From positions 18,797 through 82,796 of the forward strand of contig JAGVAH010000071.1 of the NCBI GenBank assembly GCA_020060385.1: a DNA stretch of 64,000 nucleotides, given 5' to 3'. How positions within the stretch are numbered: the first letter of the stretch is position 1; each line of letters opens with the position of its first letter. The notes beneath the pieces are model-generated. The model did no database searches and had not been told where the DNA came from. It saw nothing but the letters and a program-made list of their open reading frames with translations. Below are positions 47,217 to 58,722 of the stretch, piece after piece. This DNA comes from Syntrophobacterales bacterium (GTDB taxonomy: Bacteria > Desulfobacterota > Desulfobaccia > Desulfobaccales > 0-14-0-80-60-11). A program made the position numbers and the translations under genes.

Positions 47217-47770
47217 GACCGCCGCTCCTCAATGACAGTTTGCTCATAGGCTGTCTTCAAGGCGTTAAAATTCTTCACCGCCAGGGGCCCGAAGCGTTCC
47301 TTCAAGGGCAGCTCCAGGGACTCCAGCTTTACGACCCCGGTGGCCCTGATCAAGGCCCCCATCATGGTGGTGTTGACTATGGGCACCCCCAGGACTTCCC
47401 GGGCCACCCGGTTGGCGTCCACCAGGGCCAGGGTGTGCTTGAAGCCGTATTCCCGGCGCACTTCCTCCGGCGTCTTGGGGGTGTTCAGGACGATGATGCC
47501 GTCGGCCTTGAGATCCGCGGGTGGGTTCTGGATGCGGATGAGACTGGGGTCCAGGACCACCACCACGTCGGGGCTGGCGATCTTGCACCGCAGGCGGATA
47601 TGCCGCTCATCCACCCGGCAGAAGGCCAGAACCGGCGCGCCCCGGCGCTCCGGGCCGAAGGAGGGGAAGCCCTGGGCGAATTTCCCTTCGTTAATGGCCG
47701 CCAGGGCCAGGAGCTCCACCGACGTTACCGCCCCTTGTCCCCCGCGCCCGTGAAAGCGGATTTCAATCAT
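47213..47770 (-). CDS. porC: 2-oxoacid:ferredoxin oxidoreductase gamma subunit
   Basis: [47 protein letters not shown]. Confidence 0.92.
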
Positions 47771-48278
47771 ATGTCAAGTCCTTACCTTTGTTAAGGTTAA
47801 TCCCGCCAGGCTCTCTTTGCCGATCCCTGCCGTGTCGGCCAGGCCGTCTGCTACCTCCGGCAGCTACCAGGACCCAGGGATGCGGGCAGTATTTGTGAAC
47901 TTGCTCTGATTTGTCAGCAATTTTCTGATGGGAAAAATAAAAAAGCCGCCTTCGGCTTCACTCCTGGGGGCCGGGGCGGCTGATCGCTGGCAAGTCCCTA
48001 CTCGTTCCATGCCCATCTTGCTGCGTATTTTATCATGTTTTCCGGGATTGCAAGAACTTTTTTTCACAAGAACAGCCTTTCCCTGCAGCCGGGGAATAGA
48101 AGCAGCACGCTGCGGGTTCAGCTATAACCAGAAAAGCAGCAAAATTTTGGCTTAGCAAGATCCATCCAGTTCCCAAATAATGGACTCCTCCACGGCTTCT
48201 CCTGAAAGGTCCGGTCATTTAGGCCCAGGATAGCATTAGTATAAATTTAAGACACCAATCCCCGGCTGTCCAGGGGGT

Positions 48279-49661
<1,383 letters not shown>

Positions 49662-49700
49662 TTAAGGTGCAGGCCGGGAGCGGCCCATGCCGCCCCCGGA

Positions 49701-49800
49701 TGTAGGTATGGCTTCCTTTACCTTGGGCACGAACTTATTGGTGTGTTCCGGATAGGGCTGCCGCAGGCCCTTCTTGCTGCTCTTGCCGGTGGGCGGCGCG
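49701..49800 (-). pseudogene. Remnant duplicate of the 3' end of the acyl-CoA ligase gene
   Basis: Translated PPTGKSSKKGLRQPYPEHTNKFVPKVKEAIPTSGGG vs ligase C-terminus TPTGKIIKKDLRKHYPEYTTKFVPKVK; nucleotides 49701-49800 align with about 51003-51100. Confidence 0.75.
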
Positions 49801-49843
49801 TCCTTAACGGATTTCAGATCTATTAGTCCAATTTTAAACCTCT

Positions 49844-50914
49844 TCAATTTTTATCCAAAAGAAACAAAGGCTGTAGTCTATACAGCCTCGGGTCCAACAT
49901 TCCTTCACATAAGCCAAACTTGGTTTTTTTAACAAAGGTAGTATTATTAACATCCCCCCATGACCTATTTATTGATGTAATATCATACTCCGTAATTCTA
50001 GTGTTCTGTCCGTTCTTATATAGGAAAAGTGCTTCGAGTTCTCCAGGTGTTACCACTCCAGCCCAGACAATCCGGCCGCGATTATTGATTACCGGGCTCC
50101 GGTTATTATTATTGGTAGTAATCGGCGTAGTGGTGCCATTGCTATATAGTTGAATATTCCCGGGGTGCACCGGACCGGACTCATAAACTATTTGACAATT
50201 GTTATTAATGCGCGGTCTTATGTTGTCTTTACCGTCATTGGTAATGAGCTTCTTTTGGGAGCTGGTATGGAGACAAAGAACAACCTCCCAGAGACTCGGG
50301 GTGGTACCCTGGGACCGGTTCCACACCACATCCCCATAATCATTCATATGGGGGTTCTTATTGAGATGGGTGCCGTCATCATGGCTGTAATTGACGATCC
50401 AACCTCCATCTTTGAGATATACATAAATTTCCCCGGCTTCCGGGGGATCGGTAGTCGATCTGGTCCAGCCTATGTCCCCTTTATTATTGAGGGTCACGGG
50501 ACCAATTTCATTATGATTGCCGTCGGTAATCCTGGTGGTGGTGCCATTCTGATGCGAATAAATCTGCCAGTGGCTGCCGTCATATCCTGACCAGACTATC
50601 TGGCTGTTGTTGTTAATCACCGGGCCGTCGAGCAGCAAATCCGGGTTGGTGTCGTTATAGGTATTCTCCCTTACCTTCTTAAGAGGCTGCCCGTCAATAT
50701 ACCAATAGAGACTGCAAGTCCCGCCGTCAACGCGGGTAAAGGCCACCTCCCCCTTGTTGTTGATAGACGGATTTCGATCAGTGGTGTTATCAGTAATTTG
50801 CTTTTCGGTGATCTTTATCTGGGCCCCCACAACATGAGGAAAGGTCAGGATAAATACCAAAAAGATCATCAAGGCAACAAAAGAGGTTCTGCTCCATTGC
50901 CAATTGATCAGCAT
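49844..50914 (-). CDS. Secreted beta-propeller-like repeat protein
   Basis: N-terminal signal/TM; repeated ~45-50-aa units such as RPRINNNCQIVYESG...IQLYSNGTTTPITTN / RSPVINNRGRIVWAG...LFLYKNGQNTRIT. Confidence 0.65.
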   Translation of the reverse strand: MLINWQWSRTSFVALMIFLVFILTFPHVVGAQIKITEKQITDNTTDRNPSINNKGEVAFTRVDGGTCSLYWYIDGQPLKKVRENTYNDTNPDLLLDGPVINNNSQIVWSGYDGSHWQIYSHQNGTTTRITDGNHNEIGPVTLNNKGDIGWTRSTTDPPEAGEIYVYLKDGGWIVNYSHDDGTHLNKNPHMNDYGDVVWNRSQGTTPSLWEVVLCLHTSSQKKLITNDGKDNIRPRINNNCQIVYESGPVHPGNIQLYSNGTTTPITTNNNNRSPVINNRGRIVWAGVVTPGELEALFLYKNGQNTRITEYDITSINRSWGDVNNTTFVKKTKFGLCEGMLDPRLYRLQPLFLLDKN

Positions 50915-50963
50915 GAGCCGCAGGTCTCCTTGATATTTATTTGAATTGCCTGGTAATAATTTA

Positions 50964-50998
50964 GGAAAAAGATTCGGGGGCGGCCAGGCCGCCCCCGC
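50964..50998 (-). terminator. Rho-independent terminator of the ligase gene
   Basis: Minus strand: CGGGGGCGGCCtGGCCGCCCCCG followed by AATCTTTTTCC. Confidence 0.8.
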
Positions 50999-51011
50999 AT
51001 TGAGGTATGGC

Positions 51012-52700
51012 TTACTTCACTTTGGGTACGAACTTGGTGGTATATTCCGGATAGTGCTTCCGGAGGTCCTTCTTGATGATCTTGCCGGTGGGGGTCCTGG
51101 GGATGGAGGGCAGGAAGACCACTTCCCGGGGCAGTTTGTAGGTGGCCAACAGGTCCATGGTGGACTTGATGATCTCGCTGGCCAGTTCCTGGGAGGCGGT
51201 ATGGCCACCTTCCAACTCCACCATGGCCACCACTTTCTGGCCCATGATCTCGTCGGGGATGCCCACCACCGCGGTGTCCCGCACTGAGGCATGGCGCATA
51301 ATGGTGTCTTCGATCTCCGTGGGGGCCAGGCGGAAGCCGGAAGACTTGATCATGTCGTCTTCCCGGGCCTGGAAGAAGATGAAGCCGTCTTTGTCCATCA
51401 TGACCGCGTCACCCATCATGTTGTAGCCGTCCTTGATACCCTTCTTCATGGACTTCAGGAGCTTCTGATCCTGAATCATGGGCTTCCAGTACAGGGTGGC
51501 GGTGGGGCCCTTGATCATCATGGAGCCCACTTCGCCGGGGCCCGCGGTGGCGCCGTCTTCCCGGACCACTTTGATTTCAAAGCCGGGCAGCGCCTTGCCG
51601 ATGGAGTCGGGCATGGGCACGTCGCTCATGGTGTTGGAGGTCACCAAGTGCATCATTTCGGTGCCGCCCAAACCTTCCCAGATGGGTTTCCCCGTTTTGG
51701 CCTGCCACATGGCCAGGGTCTTGCCGGTGAGGGCATCGCCGCCGGTGGTGTACATGCGCACGCTGGAGACGTCATAGTCGTTGAAGTTGGGCATTTCCAG
51801 GAGCTTCCGGTAGGCGGTGGGCAGACCGGTGATCACCGTGATCTTGTGCTTCTGGATGGTGGACATCATGTCGTCCGGGGTGAACTTGGGCAGCAGGGAA
51901 ATGGCCGAGCCGCCTGCAAAGGGGATGTTGCAGAAGGTGCCATAGCCCGCGGCGAAGGTCACGGGGGCGGAACCGCCCAGGACGTCGCCAGGGCCCAGTT
52001 TGTAAACGTAATTGTTCACCAGGTTAGACTCGATCAACACTTCCCGGACGAAATGCACGCAGCCCTTGGGCTGGCCGGTGGTGCCGGAGGTGAAGAGGAT
52101 GACGCCGATGTCGTTGGCGGCGTCCAGTTTCACATTGGTGAACTGATCGGAGGCGGTGGCCATCTCTTTGGCAAAGGAGACGAAGCCCTTGGCTTCCACT
52201 TCTTCGGGTTTGCCGCCGACGACGACGATCTTGGTGCCGTGCTCGAATTCGTGCAGGGCTGCTTCCACCGGTCCCATGAGGGGGAAGCTGACCACAAAGG
52301 CCTTAAATTCGGCGTTGTTCACCACGAAGGCCACTTCTTCCTTGGCCCACAGGGGGGAGACGGGCACCGGGATGGCGCCGATCTTTTGGACGCCAAAGTT
52401 GGCGGCAACGGCTTCCGGCATATTGGTCATGCGCAGCCCCACCCGGTCCTGGGCCTCGACCCCAATCTTTTTGAGGACGTTGGCGAACTTGTTGGCCTGG
52501 GCCAGCAGTTCTTTGTAGGTGACTTTCAGGTCGCCGAAAAGAATGGCGGTGTTGTCCCCACGGCCTGCTTGCACATGCTTGTCCAAAAATTCTTCCGCAA
52601 TATTCCACTGTCCTGAAGCATACTGCTTGAACTCCTCAGGCGCCGTATATTCGGCCCAGAGTTCTTTGGGGGGCAAATAATCAGCAGGAATCTTACCCAT
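51012..52700 (-). CDS. AMP-forming acyl/aryl-CoA ligase (benzoate/2-aminobenzoate-CoA ligase-like)
   Basis: DIGVILFTSGTTGQPKGCVHF; GLGGTEMMHL; TPTGKIIKKDLR. Confidence 0.85.
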   Translation of the reverse strand: MGKIPADYLPPKELWAEYTAPEEFKQYASGQWNIAEEFLDKHVQAGRGDNTAILFGDLKVTYKELLAQANKFANVLKKIGVEAQDRVGLRMTNMPEAVAANFGVQKIGAIPVPVSPLWAKEEVAFVVNNAEFKAFVVSFPLMGPVEAALHEFEHGTKIVVVGGKPEEVEAKGFVSFAKEMATASDQFTNVKLDAANDIGVILFTSGTTGQPKGCVHFVREVLIESNLVNNYVYKLGPGDVLGGSAPVTFAAGYGTFCNIPFAGGSAISLLPKFTPDDMMSTIQKHKITVITGLPTAYRKLLEMPNFNDYDVSSVRMYTTGGDALTGKTLAMWQAKTGKPIWEGLGGTEMMHLVTSNTMSDVPMPDSIGKALPGFEIKVVREDGATAGPGEVGSMMIKGPTATLYWKPMIQDQKLLKSMKKGIKDGYNMMGDAVMMDKDGFIFFQAREDDMIKSSGFRLAPTEIEDTIMRHASVRDTAVVGIPDEIMGQKVVAMVELEGGHTASQELASEIIKSTMDLLATYKLPREVVFLPSIPRTPTGKIIKKDLRKHYPEYTTKFVPKVK

Positions 52701-52944
52701 GTACTGCGTCCTCCTTATGGCATTTAGTTATCTAAAGGGTTCTCGGCCTTTACCGGAGACTAAACCATGTGAAGCATATTACAAGGTCTTTGGCAAGTGT
52801 CAAGAAATTTGTGGCTTTTCAGTTTTCCCTTTTCGGCATTTCCCCGCCTTTATTTCCCGGGCTGCTGCCGTTTTCCAGGTAAGATCGGCTCTAGATTTGA
52901 TATACTGTTTGTTAGACCTTTTTACCGAAGACCAGAGACCTGTT

Positions 52945-54141
52945 TTGCCCACTGTCGCCCTCATCGGCCCCGAACTGTGCCCCATCCCCCCCATCCGGGG
53001 GGGCGCCGTGGAGCTGTTCATCGACCGGTTGGCCTCCCGGCTTAAACGCTGGCGGCCGGTGGTCATCGGGCCTGCCGACCCGGAACTGCCGGACTATGAA
53101 GTGCGGGGCGGGGTGGAATTTTTTCGCATCAACCTGGCCGGCTGGCGGGGCCGGCTTTATAAGCGCTATCGTCAATATTTCCCTATCTATGACCGGCAGG
53201 CCCTGGAAATCTTGCGCCAGGTACAGCCGGACCTGCTGCACGTCCACAACCGCCCCCTCCTGGCCCTATCCCTGCACCGCAGGCGGGAGTTAAAAAAGGT
53301 GCCCCTGGTCCTGCATATGCATAATCTTTATAACTCCCTGGGGCGCCGGGAGAGGCCGGCCCCCGGCGCTTCGATCCCCGCGGCCGGTTTCATCGGCTGC
53401 AGCCGGTTCGTGGTGGAGCGGGAGAAATCGGGATTGGCACGGGACGCGGCTGCCCATTTTGTGGTTTATAACGGCGTGGACGCTGGGGACTTTTTCCCGC
53501 CCTGGGAATACCCGGACCAGAGGCAAAGACTCCGGCAACAATACCGCCTAGCCGATGCGCCCACGGTCCTCTTTGTGGGCAAACTCCGGGAAAGCAAAGG
53601 GGTGCACGTCTTGTTGGCGGCCATGGAGCGGGTTTGGGAGCAGGTGCCCCAGGCGGTCCTGGTCCTGGTGGGGGGTACGGAATTCGGCCAGGGGCGCACT
53701 GATCGGGAGACCCTCTTTCTCCAGCAGGTGCGCCGCCAGGTGGACACGGCCCGGGGCCGGGTGGTGCTCACCGGTTTTATCCCCCCGGCCCGCATCCCGG
53801 AAGCCTACCTCCTGGGAGACCTTTTTGTGGGGCCCTCCCAGATCGAGGAGGGCCTGGGCATGGTCTTTCTGGAAGCCGCGGCCGCGGGCCTCCCCAGCAT
53901 TGCCACCCGGCGTGGGGGCATCCCCGAAATCGTCCACGGAGACCTGAACGGCCTCCTCCTGCAGCAACATGACGACTCCCGGGAACTGGCCGCCAAGATT
54001 ACCCTGCTTCTGGAAGACCATGACCTGCGTCTGCGCCTGGGCCGGCAGGCCCGGGCCTGGGTCCAGGAGCATTTTTCCTGGGAAAAGATCGCCCAACGGC
54101 AGGAAGAGGTTTATGATGAGATAGTCAGCAGTGAGCAGTGA
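52945..54141 (+). CDS. Glycosyltransferase family 4-like
   Basis: PTVLFVGKLRESKGVHVLLAAMERV; PSQIEEGLGMVFLEAAAAGLPSIATRRGGIPEIV. In-frame TTG start proposed; the upstream ATG overlaps the divergent ligase. Confidence 0.85.
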   Translation: MPTVALIGPELCPIPPIRGGAVELFIDRLASRLKRWRPVVIGPADPELPDYEVRGGVEFFRINLAGWRGRLYKRYRQYFPIYDRQALEILRQVQPDLLHVHNRPLLALSLHRRRELKKVPLVLHMHNLYNSLGRRERPAPGASIPAAGFIGCSRFVVEREKSGLARDAAAHFVVYNGVDAGDFFPPWEYPDQRQRLRQQYRLADAPTVLFVGKLRESKGVHVLLAAMERVWEQVPQAVLVLVGGTEFGQGRTDRETLFLQQVRRQVDTARGRVVLTGFIPPARIPEAYLLGDLFVGPSQIEEGLGMVFLEAAAAGLPSIATRRGGIPEIVHGDLNGLLLQQHDDSRELAAKITLLLEDHDLRLRLGRQARAWVQEHFSWEKIAQRQEEVYDEIVSSEQ

Positions 54142-54187
54142 GCAGTGAGCAACGCGAACTTCCCATGCCAAACTCAAGGACGAAACT

Positions 54188-55306
54188 TTGGGCCATAAGC
54201 TGTTAAAATGGTGGACGCATCATTATTTGCGCCTCCAGGTGCGCAGGCGGCCGCCTCTGCCTCTGACTGGGTTCAATCCCCAGGCGGTGCAGAAGGTGCT
54301 CCTGATTAACAGCACCGCTCTGGGGGATCTGCTGTTCTCCACCCCCGCCATCCGGGCCTTGAAGGAGACCTTTCCGGATTGGCGTCTGGATATCCTGGTG
54401 AACCCCGGTTACGCCGCCCTGGTGCGGCATAATCCCCATTTGGAGAATATCATCCCTTTCCCGGGCCGCAGTTGGCGCCTTTTGCCCCTAATGGGGGAAC
54501 TGAGACGCAACCGTTACGATCTGGTCGTCATCCTCCACGGCAATGACCCGGAAGCCACTCTCCTGGCCCGGGCCACCGGCAGCCCTTATATCATCGGCTC
54601 CGCCGGCAGCTCCCTGAATTTCGTCTATTCCGAAAAAATAGTGCGACAAGACCCTTTTGAACATGCCATTGAGCGGCGCTTAAATTTCGTGCGCCCCCTG
54701 GGGGCGGACATCGATGATAAAAGAATGCAACTCATCCTGCCCTCAGCGGAGCTAATCCGGGCCGAGGTCCTGACCTTAAGGCATTTCGGCAAGCTCCCCC
54801 TGCTGGTGGCCTTCCATCCCACCGGCTCCGGCCGCTACAAATGGTGGCCCCAGGAATCCTTCGCCGCCTTGGGCAACTATCTCCAGGAGACTTATGGGGC
54901 CTCGATCTTGATCGTCAGCGGCCCCCGGGACCGCCAGGAGGGGGAGGCTCTGGCCGCCCGTCTGACCGGGCCCACCCTGGTAACCGGGGACCGGTCCCTC
55001 CCTGAGGTGGCGGCCTTTCTGAAGCAATGCCGCTTGTTCGTGGGCAACGACAGCGGCCCCCTCCACCTGGCCCTGGCTTTGGAGGTCCCCAGCATCGCCC
55101 TCTTGGGTGCGGACCATCCCCGCCGCATTGGCCCCTACCAGGTTGACTGGGGCACCTATTTATACCGCAAAGAAGAAGTCTGCAGCCAGGAACACTGCCT
55201 GAACCGGGATTGTCCAGACAATCGCTGCCTGCAGGCCATCCAGGTGGCAGACGTGGTGGATCTGCTCCGGAATTGGTGGGAGCCCCGAAAACTTCCGGGC
55301 CGGTGA
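54188..55306 (+). CDS. Glycosyltransferase family 9 (heptosyltransferase-like)
   Basis: KVLLINSTALGDLLFSTPAIRALKETFPDWRLDILVN; LFVGNDSGPLHLALALEVPSIALLGADHP. Confidence 0.9.
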   Translation: MGHKLLKWWTHHYLRLQVRRRPPLPLTGFNPQAVQKVLLINSTALGDLLFSTPAIRALKETFPDWRLDILVNPGYAALVRHNPHLENIIPFPGRSWRLLPLMGELRRNRYDLVVILHGNDPEATLLARATGSPYIIGSAGSSLNFVYSEKIVRQDPFEHAIERRLNFVRPLGADIDDKRMQLILPSAELIRAEVLTLRHFGKLPLLVAFHPTGSGRYKWWPQESFAALGNYLQETYGASILIVSGPRDRQEGEALAARLTGPTLVTGDRSLPEVAAFLKQCRLFVGNDSGPLHLALALEVPSIALLGADHPRRIGPYQVDWGTYLYRKEEVCSQEHCLNRDCPDNRCLQAIQVADVVDLLRNWWEPRKLPGR

Positions 55307-55615
55307 GGGTCAGGTTTACTCCTTTAGTGGTTGAAGACGCAGGACAAGTACCTCTTTTCACAAAATTCCATCCATTTCCTGGGCCCTGATAACCCTCTGT
55401 TCATCTGCCCATCCCCCATCCCTCCATCAAGACCGGTGACCTTTTCCTTTTCTGGGGTGAATCACCCCTAGAGGTGATACCGATTCCCCCAATACACCGG
55501 GGGAAAGGGAAAATGGAGCCTTTGCAGCTCCGGCTGGCCGTCAAAATCTGAGCAAATCATATAATGAATCCAGGCATTTGTCTTTATTGTTTTTTTGCCC
55601 CGGGATTTGGGATAT

Positions 55616-55632
55616 TTGGCACAAAATTAGCT
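55616..55632 (+). promoter_or_regulatory. Candidate sigma-54 promoter upstream of the CoA-transferase operon
   Basis: TTGGCACAAAATTAGCT: GG-N10-GC, one mismatch to TGGCAC-N5-TTGC. Confidence 0.45.
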
Positions 55633-55832
55633 TAATGAGCCTGGGGACCTAGACCAACAAAGGAAAACCATGCCCGGACCATGCCAAAGGCCGGGACTCC
55701 ATTTTGCCTGGCTCCTGATGCGGACCAGAGACTTACCGAAAGGGGGTGAAGAAGCCAAGTTTCCTTAAGGCAACATTTGCGGACAGAGTTTCCAGTAAGT
55801 ATTCTGAACCAATCGTTTAAGGAGGAACCTGA

Positions 55833-57266
55833 ATGTCCGATGATCTGAAAAAAGAGGTTCAGGAAGCACCACTGCTGTGGCCTCTAAACCCAATTCCCAC
55901 TTTTGAAGAAGTATATGATCCCAAAATCTGTACCGAGGCCTCCCGGGAAATCTCCACGGTCTTTGAGGGCTGGCTCCATCCCAAGCACGAGATGGCCAAA
56001 CCCGAGGCCCTGGGCAAAATCCGGGTCCTGGAATGCGGCCACGGCGGCTTGCAGTGTAACACCATGCAGGGCGGCGGCTACCTGGCGGAGCTGGGGGCCA
56101 ACGTCATCATGGTAGAACCCCCCGGCGGCTCCCCCATCCGGAAGCTGACCGCCTTCGGCCGCAAACGCTACATGTTCAAAGACAATATCAACGGTGATCT
56201 CTGCGGCGGCACCTTCCTGCATGAGTGCCGCAACAAGCAGTCTATCACCCTGGACCTCACCAGCGCCGAAGGCCGGGAAATCCTGAAGAAGCTGGTAGTG
56301 CACGCGGACGTTCTCATCGAGAACTATGCCCCCGGGCAGTTCGACGCCTGGGGCATCGGCTACCGCCAGCTCTCCAAGATCAACCCCCGCCTCATCTACG
56401 TCTGGAACGGCCAGAAAGGCCAGTGGGGCCCCTTAACGGACCAACCGGGCGAGCTCTATCCCTCCTCTCCCTGTTCGTCCGGCTGGTGTCATGCCACCGG
56501 GCTGCCCAAGTCCTTTGGCGGCACCCCCTTGCGGGCCGGGGAACGGGCCGACGACATCCTCTGCGGCAACCTCACGGCCCACGCCACCTGCGCCGCTTTA
56601 ATCTACCGGGACAATGTCTCCGGCAAAGGCCAGTTCGTCGAGGTCACTTCCGCGGAAGCCCACCTGCGCATCCATGACTATGCCTGGGGCTGGTACGGCG
56701 TGGACGGTTCCAGTAAGCCTCGTTACGGCAACTGGGACCTGGCCATCAACATCTACTCGGTGAACCCCTGCAAAGACGGCTATATGATGGTGGGCGGCGG
56801 CCATGACCGGCTGTGGTACCGCATCTGGAAGACTGTGGGCAAGGACCGTCCCGAGCTGGAAGACATGATCCTGGATGAGCCCACCCTGCGGGTGGTCATC
56901 GACCGGGTCGGCCACGACCAGCAGGTCAAAACCCTGGTCTGCCTCACCGACTGGATGAAGGACTGGACCCGGGAAGAATGCCGGGCCAAGCTGCTGGAAG
57001 AAGAAGTGGCTGCGGGCGGCGTCTCCTTCCTGGACGAAGTCGCGGAAGAGCCCCATTACAAATACCGGGGCATGGTGCGTGGTTTGGACACGGCCCACTA
57101 CGGCAAAGTCCTGTTCTGCGGCTCCGTGTTCTACGGCCACCGCACCCCGGGCCGGGTCAAAGACCTGGGCCGCCCTGTGGGCTTTGACAACAGCGACGTC
57201 TACCGCAAGCTTCTGGGCTTCGACACCGATAAGCTGAATGAGCTGTATACCAAAGGGCTCATCTAA
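55833..57266 (+). CDS. Class III (CaiB/BaiF) CoA-transferase family protein, probable non-catalytic partner
   Basis: RVLECGHGGLQCNTMQGGGYLAELGANVIMVEPPGGSPIR; ENYAPGQFDAWGIGYRQLSKINPRLIYV; catalytic-Asp context (YDxxxQA) not seen. Confidence 0.85.
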   Translation: MSDDLKKEVQEAPLLWPLNPIPTFEEVYDPKICTEASREISTVFEGWLHPKHEMAKPEALGKIRVLECGHGGLQCNTMQGGGYLAELGANVIMVEPPGGSPIRKLTAFGRKRYMFKDNINGDLCGGTFLHECRNKQSITLDLTSAEGREILKKLVVHADVLIENYAPGQFDAWGIGYRQLSKINPRLIYVWNGQKGQWGPLTDQPGELYPSSPCSSGWCHATGLPKSFGGTPLRAGERADDILCGNLTAHATCAALIYRDNVSGKGQFVEVTSAEAHLRIHDYAWGWYGVDGSSKPRYGNWDLAINIYSVNPCKDGYMMVGGGHDRLWYRIWKTVGKDRPELEDMILDEPTLRVVIDRVGHDQQVKTLVCLTDWMKDWTREECRAKLLEEEVAAGGVSFLDEVAEEPHYKYRGMVRGLDTAHYGKVLFCGSVFYGHRTPGRVKDLGRPVGFDNSDVYRKLLGFDTDKLNELYTKGLI

Positions 57267-57284
57267 TAGAGGGGGTTAGGAAAT

Positions 57285-58646
57285 ATGACCGAACACCTTG
57301 ATAAACTACCCTTTGAAGAATATTGCAAGACCGTATTCAACAAAGACACGCTGGCAGAGAAACCCGAATGCCTGAAGGGCTATCGGGTGCTGTCCTGCAC
57401 CCAGTACATCCTGGGGCCCTGCGCCGCCGCCTACCTGGGCGAGCTGGGCGCGGAGGTCATCAAGATCGAGGTGCCCCGTCTGGGTGAGCCCATGCGTCAC
57501 TGCTCCCCCTACAACGAACCCTGGTTCTACCCGGTTTCCCGGTGGAACCCGGGCCGCGGCACCTCCCCGGCCTTCCAGGGCGCCAACCATAATGAATACT
57601 TCGTCACCCTGGACTATCGTAAACCGGAGGCCAAGGAGATCTTCTACGGCCTGGTCCAGAAGACCGACGCCATGGTCTGGAACTACCGGCCCGGTACTTT
57701 CGACCGTTGGAAGATCGGCTACGGCGCCTGCAAAGAGGTGAATCCCAGAATCGTCCTGGCCTGGTGCGGCGGCTTCGGCGGCTTCGGGCCCGGCCGGAAC
57801 TGGGCCTCCTACGACATCCTGGGCCAGGCCAAAGGCGGCGTCTTCTCCTTCACCGGCCACCGCGCCGGCCGCGCCTCTGCGGGCTTCCCCAGCAAACACA
57901 CCACCTGGATCATGGACTACTCCATCGGCATGCTGGTCTCCACCGCCATGCTGGCCGGCCTCTACTGGCGGGATACGGTCTCCAACCTGGGCAACTACTT
58001 TGAGTGCTCCCAGGTGCAGGGTTCCACCCGCTACACCGAGTACGGTCTGCCCCTCTGGGGCCGCATGGGCATCGTCCGCATGCGCTGGGGCAACTGGGAC
58101 ACGGAAATCTGCGTCAACGGCATCTGCAAGTGCGGCCTTTCCTCCTACCCCCATTCGGATCATCCCGCGGAGCAGGAAGAAGGCTACATCTGCGTCCAGG
58201 CTTACACTGACGAAGATTTTGCCAAACTGATGAACCTCATCGGCCGCCCCGACCTGGGCAAGAAGTTCGCCACCCACGACGACCGGGTGGAAGCTAAGGC
58301 CCAGGAAGAGATCTATCCGGCCATCGAGGAGTTCCTCAAAGATAAGACCAAGGAAGAAGCCAACCGCGTCTTCAGCGGTGCGGGCATCATCTCCCAACCC
58401 CTGCTCACCTGCCGGGAAGCGGCCAACACCGAGCATTGGCTGGAACGGGGCGCCTTGGGCTGGTACGACGATCCCTATTACGGTGACGTCTTCACCCAGA
58501 AAGTCATCTACAAGATGAGTGAGACGCCCCCGCGGTTGAAGCACGTACACCGCCCGGTGGGCTGTGACAACGAGGAGATCTACCAGCGGGTCTGCGGTCT
58601 CAGCTCGGAGCAGATCCGGGAACTGGAAGCCAAGGAAATCATCTAG
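57285..58646 (+). CDS. Class III (CaiB/BaiF) CoA-transferase family protein, probable catalytic partner
   Basis: YLGELGAEVIKIEVPRLGEPMR; NYRPGTFDRWKIGYGACKEVNPRIVLAWCGGFGGFGPGRNWASYDILGQAKGG. Confidence 0.88.
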   Translation: MTEHLDKLPFEEYCKTVFNKDTLAEKPECLKGYRVLSCTQYILGPCAAAYLGELGAEVIKIEVPRLGEPMRHCSPYNEPWFYPVSRWNPGRGTSPAFQGANHNEYFVTLDYRKPEAKEIFYGLVQKTDAMVWNYRPGTFDRWKIGYGACKEVNPRIVLAWCGGFGGFGPGRNWASYDILGQAKGGVFSFTGHRAGRASAGFPSKHTTWIMDYSIGMLVSTAMLAGLYWRDTVSNLGNYFECSQVQGSTRYTEYGLPLWGRMGIVRMRWGNWDTEICVNGICKCGLSSYPHSDHPAEQEEGYICVQAYTDEDFAKLMNLIGRPDLGKKFATHDDRVEAKAQEEIYPAIEEFLKDKTKEEANRVFSGAGIISQPLLTCREAANTEHWLERGALGWYDDPYYGDVFTQKVIYKMSETPPRLKHVHRPVGCDNEEIYQRVCGLSSEQIRELEAKEII

Positions 58647-58722
58647 CTCAGGGACGGTGGGGGCGGGTACTAGCCCCGGCCCCCAAAGTCGCACCTCTAT
58701 CTATTGGGAGGAATGACTCGAT

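Noticed and set aside
51291-52616. 441-aa plus-strand ORF
   Set aside because: Antisense to the acyl-CoA ligase; His/Gly-rich shadow frame.
57306-58694. 462-aa minus-strand ORF
   Set aside because: Antisense to the second CoA-transferase; no protein-like motifs.
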